64,000 nucleotides of DNA from Actinoplanes aureus (GTDB taxonomy: Bacteria > Actinomycetota > Actinomycetes > Mycobacteriales > Micromonosporaceae), in NCBI RefSeq assembly GCF_015704865.1, contig NZ_JADQTO010000010.1, forward strand, positions 124,001 to 188,000, given 5' to 3'. Positions 7,956 through 15,955 of this stretch are shown piece by piece (positions within the stretch are counted from its first letter, which is position 1; each line of letters opens with the position of its first letter). The position numbers were made by a program, and so were the translations under genes. The notes under the pieces are model-generated. The model made no database searches and was not told the DNA's origin. It worked only from the letters and a program-made list of their open reading frames with translations.

Positions 7956-9748
7956 CCGATCACCGCCAGTGCCCGCTGCCGCAGTTTTCGGACCCGTTCC
8001 AGTTCGGCGTCGACGTCCTTGAGCCGCTGCTCCCGCTCGGCCTGGGTGCGTTTCGCCGCCTCGGACGCGCCGGCCAGGGCCTGGGCGTTGGACCGGTTGA
8101 GCTCTTCGGCCAGTCTGCTGTAGTGGTCCCGCAGCTGTCGTTGCACCCGGCGCAGGGTGTCCCGCGAGTCTTTGCCGGCGACGAAGACGACCTCGTCGCA
8201 GTAGCGGCGGATCGCGTTGCGCGCTTCGGTGCGGCGCCGCTGGACCTGGCGTTTCTTCTCCTCGCGCAGGCCGCGGTGCCCCATCACCAGGCCGATGCCG
8301 ATGCCGATCGGGCCCAGGGAGACGCCGACCAGGCTGCCGAGGATGATGAACATGAGCGCCCCGCCGTACGCGTTCTTCAACGCGACCATCGCCTGTTTGC
8401 CCACCCGCATCCGCTGCAGGTCGATCTTGTGCTGAAAGTCGGCGACCACGGACATCGGGGTGGGGTTGTGCACGGAGGGCCGGCTCATCAGCGCGGTCGA
8501 CGCCTCGTGGAAGTGGTTGCCGACGCGTTCGCTGAGGGCGTCCGCGCGTACGCGGAGCATGTTGTAGTTGGCCAGCAGTTCGTCGGCCATCCGCGACTGC
8601 AGCCACGGCTCCATCTCCGGCCACGTGTCGGCCGGATCGGCCTCCTCGATCGCGGCGTCCGACTCGGCGATCACGGTACGCACCCGCGCCCGCAGATCGT
8701 GGTCGATGTCCGCGGTGAGGTCGGCGACGCCGTCGTTGAGCGTCTGGTTCCACTTGGCCGCCGAGCTCTTCAGCGTCTCGACTCGGCTCTTCACAGCGGT
8801 CAATTCGCGTACCACCCGCCGGGCCGCCTCCGGATCGGACAGCGCCGTGCGCTCGGCCTGGAAGTGGCTGTCGAGCTGGTCGCACAGGGCGATCACCTCG
8901 GCGGCGGCGTCGGCGGCGAGCCGGTCGGCGGCATTGCCACCGATCTGGTCGGTGATGAATTTGACCAGGTTGGTAAAGCCGGACTCGGCGTTCAGGGCGG
9001 TGTCGTTCGCCTTCACCGCGCGGGAGCGCAGGGCCGAGGAGACCGGCATCAGCGGCACCGGGCAGTGTGCGGCGAGGTGCTGCTCGTTCAGGTCCCGGAT
9101 ACGCCGCCACGCCGGGTAGAAGTCGGTCTTGGTGATGACGCACGCCACCACCGGGCACAGGGCGCGGGCCCGCTGCAGGAAGTCGACCTCGCTGCGGGTG
9201 AGCTCCTGCGCGGCGCCGGTCACGAAGATCACCGCGTCGGCCATCGACACGGCGGCCAGGCTGGCGGCGGCGTGCGGTGAGGCCAGCCCGCCCACGCCGG
9301 GGGTGTCGACCAGGACCAGGCCGCCGGCGAGGATCTTGCGCGGGATGCGTACCTCGACGCCGGTGACCCGGCTGCCGTTGCCGCCGTTCTCGCCGCCTTC
9401 GACGACATAGCGGCGTACGTCCGAGATCGGGATCGTCTCCCGCCGGGGCGGCTCCGGGTCCGGCGCGGCGAACAGCAGGTGTGCCTCGGGTTTCTCGCCG
9501 TGCCGCACGTAGGTCGGCACGGCCGTTGCCACGTCGTCGTCGACCGTGCAGACGGCCGCTCCGACCAGCGCGTTCACCAGCGAGCTCTTGCCCTGCTTGA
9601 ACTCGCCCGCGACGACGACGTGCATCACCGGGTCGGCCAGGGCTTCGCGGGCGGCGGTGAGCCGGGCGGCCGCATCCGGCCGATCGTAGGCCGTGCAGGC
9701 ACGAAGGCCCAGATCCAGTACGGCGACCGCCTTGGCGACCTCGGTCAC
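7952..9748 (-). CDS. iniA: Dynamin-like GTPase, IniA type
   Basis: 598 residues from a GTG at 9748 with GGGAGGAACC just upstream. It has a full GTPase motif set: G1 GEFKQGKSS (48-56), G3 VDTPGVGG (147-154) and G4 ITKTD (205-209). Helical stalk sequence follows, then a hydrophobic membrane-inserting segment (about 461-490, rich in Gly and Ile) and a basic coiled-coil tail with many Arg, Glu and Gln. This matches bacterial dynamins such as IniA, which bind and reshape the inner membrane under envelope stress. It lies between the IniB-like gene (75-bp gap) and iniC (4-nt overlap), which fits one transcript from the promoter before the IniB-like gene. Confidence 0.9.
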   Translation of the reverse strand: MTEVAKAVAVLDLGLRACTAYDRPDAAARLTAAREALADPVMHVVVAGEFKQGKSSLVNALVGAAVCTVDDDVATAVPTYVRHGEKPEAHLLFAAPDPEPPRRETIPISDVRRYVVEGGENGGNGSRVTGVEVRIPRKILAGGLVLVDTPGVGGLASPHAAASLAAVSMADAVIFVTGAAQELTRSEVDFLQRARALCPVVACVITKTDFYPAWRRIRDLNEQHLAAHCPVPLMPVSSALRSRAVKANDTALNAESGFTNLVKFITDQIGGNAADRLAADAAAEVIALCDQLDSHFQAERTALSDPEAARRVVRELTAVKSRVETLKSSAAKWNQTLNDGVADLTADIDHDLRARVRTVIAESDAAIEEADPADTWPEMEPWLQSRMADELLANYNMLRVRADALSERVGNHFHEASTALMSRPSVHNPTPMSVVADFQHKIDLQRMRVGKQAMVALKNAYGGALMFIILGSLVGVSLGPIGIGIGLVMGHRGLREEKKRQVQRRRTEARNAIRRYCDEVVFVAGKDSRDTLRRVQRQLRDHYSRLAEELNRSNAQALAGASEAAKRTQAEREQRLKDVDAELERVRKLRQRALAVIG

Positions 9749-9823
9749 GGTTCCTCCCTTCGGTTCCGCACGTCAGCGGGCGGCCGGGCCGTGGCCCGTC
9801 CGGCCCGCTGTCGATATATCGGG

Positions 9824-11044
9824 TCAGGCGCCGACGACGGTGGTGTCGTCACCACTCTCGATGGTGTCGTCGTCGGAGGAGACGGTCGTGTTGGTGGTGT
9901 CGATGTCGGTGATGTTCGTGTCGTTGTCGGAGATGTTGGTGTCGTTGTCGTTGATGTTGGTGTCGTTGTCGTTGACGGTCGTGACGGTGGTGTCGTTGTC
10001 CTCGTTGTTGCCGCTCGCGCTGCCGCTGCCGGCGGAGATCGCCGAGCCGTCGTCGGCCACGTTGTTCGAGGCGTTCGCGGCGTCGCCCTCCCCGAACGTC
10101 ACCGCGCTGTCCTCGATCTCGGCGTCCGGCAGGTTCGCCACGTTGCCGTCGCCGAAGTTGAACACCGACTCGTCGGCGTCGCCGTCGACCTGCGCGGTCT
10201 GGTTCCCGTCGCCGACGACCGCGTTGTCCACGTCGTCGGCCACGATGCCGGTGTTGACGCCGGTGTTGACCCCGGCTTCGATGTCGCCGCCGGCCTGCAC
10301 CGCGCCGTCGCCGGTGTTCGCCTGACCGAAGTTGTCGCCGTCGAAGACGAGCGCCTCGTCGCCGGTGTTCGCCGCGCCGAAGTTGTCGCCCTCGATGAGC
10401 TGCGCACCGTCACCGCTGAGCGAGGTGACGTCGCCGTCGATGAGCTGGTTGCCGTCGCCGGTGATCGCGTTGACGTCCTCGGCGTCCTGGACCGCTACCG
10501 CGCCGTCGCCGGTCGCGGCGTTCACGTCGCCGTCGCCGGCGTTGGCGACCGACCCGTCGCCGGAGGCACTGACGTTGGTGTTGTCGACGTCGAAGTCGCC
10601 GAAGACGTTGCCGTCCACGTCCACGTCGAGGCTGTTGTCGGTGATGCTGGTGTTGCTGACGCTCAGGTCCAGGTTCTGGGTGATGAAGTCGTCGCCCTCG
10701 TAGGTGGCGTAGGTGACGTAGTTCAGGTGCTGCACGACGTGCTCGACCGACTGCGTGCCGCTCGCCGCGGCCGGGGGCGGCGGGGCCGAGCCACCGGCTG
10801 AGCCGCCGCTGCCGCCGCCGCTGGAGAAGTTCTGCAGGGCGGTCCGCGCCGTCTCCGGAACCTCCGGCTCGAAGCTGGCCTCGTTGACGACCGCGGGGAC
10901 GTCCACCGCGGACAGGTCGACGTCGGTCACGCCCTCCGCGGTCAGGGTCCCGTTGGGGTCCTCGGCGTACTTGGCGGCGAACTCACGGTCGCTCAGCAGG
11001 TTGGTGACGAATTCCTTCAGGACCTCGGTGGCGTTCACGGTCAT
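9824..11044 (-). CDS. IniB N-terminal-domain protein with long Asp/Asn/Gly repeat tail
   Basis: 406 residues, start MTVNATEVLKEF at 11044. Residues 1-70 match the IniB N-terminal domain: a helical FVTNLLSDREFAAKYAEDPNGTL, then an acidic DLSAVDV segment. A Gly/Ser/Pro linker follows. The rest is low complexity: dozens of GDG, DGN and DGD motifs between short apolar stretches, ending in 7-residue repeats of the type (N/S)DNDTNI. There is no Cys and almost no Lys after residue 30, and the protein is extremely acidic. No signal peptide is visible. Mycobacterial IniB is Gly-rich; here the tail is Asp/Asn/Gly-rich, suggesting a beta-solenoid, calcium-binding or fibre-like tail (inference). Confidence 0.85.
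   Translation of the reverse strand: MTVNATEVLKEFVTNLLSDREFAAKYAEDPNGTLTAEGVTDVDLSAVDVPAVVNEASFEPEVPETARTALQNFSSGGGSGGSAGGSAPPPPAAASGTQSVEHVVQHLNYVTYATYEGDDFITQNLDLSVSNTSITDNSLDVDVDGNVFGDFDVDNTNVSASGDGSVANAGDGDVNAATGDGAVAVQDAEDVNAITGDGNQLIDGDVTSLSGDGAQLIEGDNFGAANTGDEALVFDGDNFGQANTGDGAVQAGGDIEAGVNTGVNTGIVADDVDNAVVGDGNQTAQVDGDADESVFNFGDGNVANLPDAEIEDSAVTFGEGDAANASNNVADDGSAISAGSGSASGNNEDNDTTVTTVNDNDTNINDNDTNISDNDTNITDIDTTNTTVSSDDDTIESGDDTTVVGA
9900..9985. repeat. 21-bp imperfect tandem repeats inside the IniB-like gene
   Basis: Four to five diverged 21-bp units, each encoding about seven residues of the pattern DNDTNI plus one, form the C-terminal tail of the IniB-like protein. Because the unit is a multiple of three, copy-number changes would alter tail length without breaking the frame. 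Confidence 0.75.
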
Positions 11045-11125
11045 GACCTCTCCTCGCTGGGTGCGCATCCGGTTTCTTCACCCGGACACGACACCAGCGT
11101 GCGACCCGCGGCCCGGTCCGGGCAT

Positions 11126-11162
11126 CGGGGTGTTCCCCGTGGTATAGGGGTTCGGTTAGGGG
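11126..11162. promoter_or_regulatory. Candidate regulator-binding repeats before the IniB-like gene
   Basis: Two direct TAGGGG repeats, start to start 12 bp apart (11145-11150 and 11157-11162), lie next to the hairpin CGGGG-tgtt-CCCCG (11126-11139). All are within 120 bp upstream of the IniB-like start. A spacing close to one helical turn suggests two regulator subunits on one face. The LuxR-type regulator encoded just upstream is the obvious candidate binder, but no binding data exist. Confidence 0.45.
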
Positions 11163-11197
11163 ATCCACAGTCTCGTGTCGCATATCCAACTCGTGGT

Positions 11198-13555
11198 TCA
11201 GTCCGGCAGCATTTCCCGCAGCGCGGCCAGCAGCTCCGCACGGGTGTTCGCGCCCAGCTTGCCGCGGATGCGCGCCACATGATGCTCCACCGTCTTCGGC
11301 GCGATGTAGAGCTGCGCGCCGATCTCCCGATGGGTACTCCCGGCCAGCACCAGCCGGGCCACGGTCACCTCCCGTTCGGACAGCGTCGCGGCCGCCGCAG
11401 CGCCGCCACCGGCGGCGGCCTCCGGCTCGGACAACTCCCGGGCCCGCTCCAGCAACCGCCGGGCCGCGGCCGGATCCCCGGTACGGATCGCCGCCTGTCC
11501 GGCCAGTCGCGACGCCTCCCACGGCAGCTCCGCGGCGACCAGATCCTCGGTCGCGGCCAGCACCGCCTCCGGTTCCACCCGCCCGGTCAGCACGGCCGCC
11601 CACCGCTCGGCCGCCGTGCACTGCGCCGACGGCCGCGCCGCGCCGGTCACCACCGCCGCCAGCCTCCCGGCCACCTCGGCCGCCGCGTCCTCGTCCTCGG
11701 TCACGATCGCGGTCTGCAACCGCACCCAGTCCAGCGACACAGCCCACGCGACCGGCCGGTCCAGCCCGGTCAGGATGCCGTCCAGCAGCTCCAGCACCGG
11801 CTCCACCCGGGCGAGGCGGCGCAGCCGGGCCGCGGCGACCGCCAGCTCCTCGACGACCTCCACCAGCCACAGGTCCGCCGTGCGGCGGGCCAGCAGCGGC
11901 TCCACACCCGACCAGGCGTCACGCAGCCCGGCGATGTCACCACGCCGCCGGGCGACACCCGCCGCCAGCGCGGCCCGCAACAGCCGGTCCCGGCCCGGCG
12001 GGTCCGCGCCGGCCGGCCGCCGCAGCTCCGCCAGCGCCGTGTCGTACCGGCCGGTCCGCATCCGCACCCAGGCCAGCAGCAGCCGGTGCCGCTCCACCGC
12101 CACCGGCCCACCGACACCGGCGGCACCCGCCCGGACCAGCAGATCCTCCGCGGACGCCACATCGCCCGCGGCGACCGCGATCACCGCCGCGACCGCGTGC
12201 GGGGTATCCGGCAGCACCACCGCCGGCACTCCCCGTTCCACCGCCTCCGCCGCCTCGATCAGCAGCGGCAGGGCGACAGCCGGCTCGACGGCCGCCACCG
12301 CGCCCTCGGCGAACCGCGACAACGCGGCCGGTGCCGGACCGCCGGCCGCATGACGCGCCTCCGGCATCCGGCCGATTCCCACCAGCGAGGGTACGGCGAG
12401 CGCCGGCCCCGGATCGGCAGTGCCCAGCAGCAGCTCGGCCGCCCGAGCCGCCCGACCCTGGTGAGCCGCGACCGCACCGGCGACCAGGGCGAGCCGGTGG
12501 GCGGTGCCGGGCTCGTCCTCGGGCGACCCGTCCCCGCGGTGCCCTCCGGCCGGGCTCGCGAGGGTGAACTGGTCCACCTCGACCGGCAGCCCGAGCAGCG
12601 CGTTCGCCTCGGCCCGGCCCGCCGCCAGCGTCCCCGGATCGGCCCCGGCGTCCGCGGCGTCGTCGTACCAGCCGATCGCGGCGGCCGGATCCGAGAACCG
12701 CAACCGCTCCCCCGCCTCCCGGTACACGGTGGCCGCGACCGGTGTGGCCGCCCGTGCCGCACGCAGCTGACCGGCCGCGGCCACCGGATCGGTCCCGGCC
12801 GCGACGAGCGCACCGGCGACCGCGTCGTGAATGCGCCGCCGCTCCGCCGCCGGCAACTCCGCCAGCACCGCCGCCGCGACCGCCGGGATCATCCGCTCGC
12901 CGTCCGGCACCAGCAGGCCCTCGTCCCGCAACGTCCGCAGTGCCGCGGCCAGCTCGGCCAGCTCGACGCCCGCGGCCGCGGCGAGCACGTGGTCGGCGAG
13001 GTCGAGCCGCAACGCGAGCACCCGCGCGGCGGTGACCGCGGCCTGATCCAGCACGGCGAACCGCCGCTGCACCCGGGCCAGCAGCGCCGGCGGCGGCACA
13101 CCCGGCGGCGCGGTGGCGACCGCGGCGGCCACCGCGGGCACGCCGGCCGAGGCCTCGAAGACGGCCGCGGCGACCTCCGGCGACACCGGCCGGCCGGTCA
13201 CCGTGGCCACGAGCCGCCCGACACCGTCCAGGTCGAGAGCACCGAGCAGTTCCACGCCGCCCGCGGCGACGGTCTCATCGAGATCGGCCAGCTCGGGCCG
13301 GTCGATCGTCGGCCGCCGGGAGATCACCATCGGTACGCCGCCGCGTGCGGCCGCCGCCAGCTCCCGCAACGTCGCGGCGTCGAGACGGTGCGCGTCGTCC
13401 ACGATGACCAGCCGCTCGCCGGCCCGCTCCGCGTCCCAGGTCCCGGAGAACCACCACACCGGCCCGGTCGCGGCCGCGGCAAGCTCGCGGAGCCGATGCG
13501 TACGCCCGGCACCGTCCACACCGACCACGGCGAGACGGATCGAGGCAGGCCCCAT
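11198..13555 (-). CDS. LuxR-family ATPase transcriptional regulator, IniR-like
   Basis: 785 residues. The N-terminal ATPase module has a P-loop variant GVDGAGRT (Arg in place of the usual Lys) and a Walker B strand RLVIVDDAHRLD. A long helical repeat middle region follows. The last 65 residues are a LuxR/NarL HTH: LSEREVTVARLVLAGSTHREIGA, then a recognition helix around PKTVEHHVARIRGKL. In mycobacteria a LuxR-type regulator of this build (Rv0339c/IniR) sits beside iniBAC. Here it is directly upstream of and parallel to the IniB-like gene with a 153-bp gap. I infer that it controls the ini-like operon. Confidence 0.88.
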   Translation of the reverse strand: MGPASIRLAVVGVDGAGRTHRLRELAAAATGPVWWFSGTWDAERAGERLVIVDDAHRLDAATLRELAAAARGGVPMVISRRPTIDRPELADLDETVAAGGVELLGALDLDGVGRLVATVTGRPVSPEVAAAVFEASAGVPAVAAAVATAPPGVPPPALLARVQRRFAVLDQAAVTAARVLALRLDLADHVLAAAAGVELAELAAALRTLRDEGLLVPDGERMIPAVAAAVLAELPAAERRRIHDAVAGALVAAGTDPVAAAGQLRAARAATPVAATVYREAGERLRFSDPAAAIGWYDDAADAGADPGTLAAGRAEANALLGLPVEVDQFTLASPAGGHRGDGSPEDEPGTAHRLALVAGAVAAHQGRAARAAELLLGTADPGPALAVPSLVGIGRMPEARHAAGGPAPAALSRFAEGAVAAVEPAVALPLLIEAAEAVERGVPAVVLPDTPHAVAAVIAVAAGDVASAEDLLVRAGAAGVGGPVAVERHRLLLAWVRMRTGRYDTALAELRRPAGADPPGRDRLLRAALAAGVARRRGDIAGLRDAWSGVEPLLARRTADLWLVEVVEELAVAAARLRRLARVEPVLELLDGILTGLDRPVAWAVSLDWVRLQTAIVTEDEDAAAEVAGRLAAVVTGAARPSAQCTAAERWAAVLTGRVEPEAVLAATEDLVAAELPWEASRLAGQAAIRTGDPAAARRLLERARELSEPEAAAGGGAAAAATLSEREVTVARLVLAGSTHREIGAQLYIAPKTVEHHVARIRGKLGANTRAELLAALREMLPD

Positions 13556-13660
13556 ATCGGCGACACTCTACGCGCCCGCCGGTTCTCTCCCGGTCAGGAA
13601 ACCCCGGCGAACACTTCTGCGCCCTGCGGCGAAGAGGGTGCGGAAGGAAGGTGACAGCCG

Positions 13661-14233
13661 ATGGAGACGGACGTACATCTGGCGGCGCGTACCGACGCGG
13701 AACTGATCGCGGAGGCCGGCCGGTCGCCGGAGCTGTTCGCGGCGGTGTTCGACCGGCACTACGGGCGGATCTACGCGTACGCGGCCCGGCGGCTCGGCCG
13801 TGACCTGGCCGAGGACGTGGCCTCGGAGACGTTCCTGGTCGCGTTCACCCGGATCGACGGCTACCACCGGGACCGCCCCGACGCGGCGCCCTGGTTGTAC
13901 GGCATTGCCTCGAATCTGATCGCCCGTCACGGGCGGGCCGAGTCGCGGCGGTACCGGGCGCTGGCCCGGCTGGTCCCGGACGAACCGGCCGGTGCGCACG
14001 ACGACGCCGTCGCCGGCCGCCTGGACGCCGCCACCGAACGGGGGCGGCTCGCGGCCGCGCTCGCCCGGTTGTCCAGTGGCGAGCGGGACGCGCTGCTGCT
14101 GGTGGCGTGGGCCGGCCTCAGCCAGCCCGAGGTGGCGGCGGCACTCGACGTTCCGGCCGGCACCGTCCGGTCGCGGTTGCACCGGGCGCGGCAGGAGATG
14201 CGTACGGCTCTGGGAGAGAGGGATTCGCAGTGA
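13661..14233 (+). CDS. ECF sigma factor paired with a CU044_5270 protein
   Basis: 190 residues. Sigma-2 is RHYGRIYAYAARRLGRDLAEDVASETFLVAF with the APWLYGIASNLI region after it. Sigma-4 is LSSGERDALLLVAWAGLSQPEVAAALDVPAGTVRSRLHRARQ. A GAAGGAAGG ribosome site precedes the ATG. Its stop overlaps the next gene (GTGA), so the two are co-translated. Such sigma factors typically sit next to a membrane protein of the CU044_5270 family, which may act as an unconventional anti-sigma factor. It is divergent from the LuxR regulator with a 105-bp spacer. Confidence 0.9.
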   Translation: METDVHLAARTDAELIAEAGRSPELFAAVFDRHYGRIYAYAARRLGRDLAEDVASETFLVAFTRIDGYHRDRPDAAPWLYGIASNLIARHGRAESRRYRALARLVPDEPAGAHDDAVAGRLDAATERGRLAAALARLSSGERDALLLVAWAGLSQPEVAAALDVPAGTVRSRLHRARQEMRTALGERDSQ

Positions 14234-15222
14234 ACGAGATCGACGTACTCAAGGATGTCTTCGGGCCCGACGAGGTCCCGTCCGCGGCGGCACACGACCG
14301 GGCCCGCGCGGCACTTCTGGACCGGATCAGCGGTCCCGGCCCGGCCCGCCGACGGCCCCGCTGGGCGGTCCGGATCACCGCGGTGGTAGCGACCGCGGCC
14401 GCCGCCGCGGTGGGTGTGGTGGTGCTGGAAAACGTCGGCCCCGCCGAGGTGCCGCAGCCGGGCGCCAGCCGGCCGGGAACCAGCCGGCCGGTGGTCGCCG
14501 CGCTGCCGTTCGCCAAGCCGGCGAAGGCTGCCGAACTGCTGGAGAACGCGGCCTGGGCGGCCGCCAACAAGCCGTGGACGCCGCCGCGCGACGACCAGTT
14601 CATGTACGTCGAGACGATCTCCACCCGCAACCAGCGGAAGATCCTCGACGCCGCCCCGAACGGCCCGCTGGTCCCCGGAAAGACCGAGACCGTACGGGTG
14701 GAGAACTGGATGCGCGTCGACGGCGACGTGATGGCCGACCGGGACAACGGCGGGCGCACCGAGGTCACCAAGCGCACCGCCCAGATGTCCTGGTTCACCA
14801 TCCCGTACGCCGACCTGGCCGCCCTGACCACACCGGACAAGGTCGACCGGTGGATCGCCGCGCCCAAGACCGTCGGCGCCGACCCGGACGCGCTGCTGAT
14901 GCAGTACGTGCTCCCGCCGGACGTGGAGGCCGCCATCTTCCGGTGGCTGGCCCGCCAGCCCGGCGTGCGGGTCGACCTGGGCTCGGTCAACCTCGACGGG
15001 CGCCCGGCCATCGCTCTGACCTGGACGGTCGAGGGCTACCTGAAGAAGGACCTGCTCTTCGACCCGAAGACGTACGCGCTGATCGGCGACCGTCTGGTAG
15101 CCGTCAAGAATCACGTCAGCAAGGGCGACGACGGGACCTCGCGGACCCGTGCCGGCGACGTGTTCCGGCTGGTCGTCCGCAACCGCGCCGGCATCGTCGA
15201 CAAGCCGGGCGACACTCCCTGA
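14230..15222 (+). CDS. CU044_5270 family membrane protein, putative sigma-factor partner
   Basis: 330 residues from the GTG at 14230, overlapping the sigma stop by 4 nt. The N-terminal about 38 residues are cytosolic (MNEIDVLKDVFGPDEVPSA). One transmembrane helix follows (about residues 44-66, Ala/Val-rich), then an extracytoplasmic domain with QFMYVETIS and the family's conserved C-terminal region (GRPAIALTWTVEGYLKKDLLFDP). This topology, a short cytosolic tail with an outside sensor coupled to an ECF sigma gene, suggests control of sigma activity. No zinc-binding anti-sigma motif is present. The signal sensed is unknown. Confidence 0.82.
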   Translation: MNEIDVLKDVFGPDEVPSAAAHDRARAALLDRISGPGPARRRPRWAVRITAVVATAAAAAVGVVVLENVGPAEVPQPGASRPGTSRPVVAALPFAKPAKAAELLENAAWAAANKPWTPPRDDQFMYVETISTRNQRKILDAAPNGPLVPGKTETVRVENWMRVDGDVMADRDNGGRTEVTKRTAQMSWFTIPYADLAALTTPDKVDRWIAAPKTVGADPDALLMQYVLPPDVEAAIFRWLARQPGVRVDLGSVNLDGRPAIALTWTVEGYLKKDLLFDPKTYALIGDRLVAVKNHVSKGDDGTSRTRAGDVFRLVVRNRAGIVDKPGDTP

Positions 15223-15231
15223 CCTGCCATC

Positions 15232-15849
15232 TCACGCGCCCGCCCGGACCGACGGCCGGTTCCGCCGCCGGTTCCGGGCGTAGCGCACCACCTCCACCAC
15301 CGTGGTCACGGTCAGGGCGAAGCCGAGCCCGAACAGCAGCCCGCGCAGCGGATCCTGCTCGAACGCCAGGCCGCCCAGGTAGCCGACGAGGGTGGAGTAC
15401 ACCGCCCAGGAGACCGCGGCGACGGCGTCGTACCGCAGGAAGTCGCGGCGCGGATAGCCGATCGCGCCGGTCGTCATGGTGACCGCGGTACGACCGCCCG
15501 GCACGTACCGGGCCACGATCAGCGCGAGCCCGCCCCGGGTCAGCAACGCCTGACGAGCCCAGACGAACGCCTTACGCCGCCGCCCCTCGGCCGGTAGCCG
15601 GTCGGCGAGGCCGGTGCGGCGCCCGATCGCGTACGAGATGTGGTCGCCGGTCATCGCACCGGCCGCGGCGACCACGATCACCGGCAGCAGCTCCGGCGAA
15701 CCGGTCGCGGCGAACACGCCCGCGGTGATGACCGCGGTCTCGCTCGGCACCACCGGGAAGAACCCGTCGACAACTGCGATGGCGAACAGCGCCGCGTAGA
15801 TCCACGGTGAGGTCATCGTCTGGTGAAGAACATCGAGCACCGAATCCAT
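15232..15849 (-). CDS. DedA family (SNARE-associated) membrane protein
   Basis: 205 residues with about five hydrophobic segments. The DedA signature is visible: an acidic N-terminal FFPVVPSETAVITAG loop, GDHISYAIGRRTGL and RYVPGGRTAVTMTTGAIGYPRRDFL. DedA proteins are membrane proteins now linked to lipid-carrier flipping and proton-dependent envelope homeostasis. It is convergent with the CU044_5270 gene (9-bp gap) and divergent from the histidine kinase. The C-terminus is basic and cytosolic. Confidence 0.92.
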   Translation of the reverse strand: MDSVLDVLHQTMTSPWIYAALFAIAVVDGFFPVVPSETAVITAGVFAATGSPELLPVIVVAAAGAMTGDHISYAIGRRTGLADRLPAEGRRRKAFVWARQALLTRGGLALIVARYVPGGRTAVTMTTGAIGYPRRDFLRYDAVAAVSWAVYSTLVGYLGGLAFEQDPLRGLLFGLGFALTVTTVVEVVRYARNRRRNRPSVRAGA

Positions 15850-15955
15850 GGCCCGACTCTCGCCGCGCGGTCAGCGCCGCTCCTCAGCACTGAGTCGATC
15901 CGACCCCCTACGAAAGTCGCAGGGCCGGCCCTGAACTGTCACCTAGGCTTGGCGC

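Noticed and set aside
5880..8123. A 747-codon plus-strand open frame antisense to the iniC-like gene
   Set aside because: It is Arg/Gly-rich shadow sequence; the real genes in both directions have clear GTPase motifs and ribosome sites.
9900..9985. Short tandem repeats that might be a CRISPR array
   Set aside because: Units are adjacent 21-bp coding repeats without spacers and lie in frame inside the IniB-like gene.
11099..13654. An 851-codon plus-strand frame opposite the LuxR-type regulator
   Set aside because: Arg/Pro/Gln-rich reverse-frame translation without domains; the minus-strand regulator has an intact HTH.
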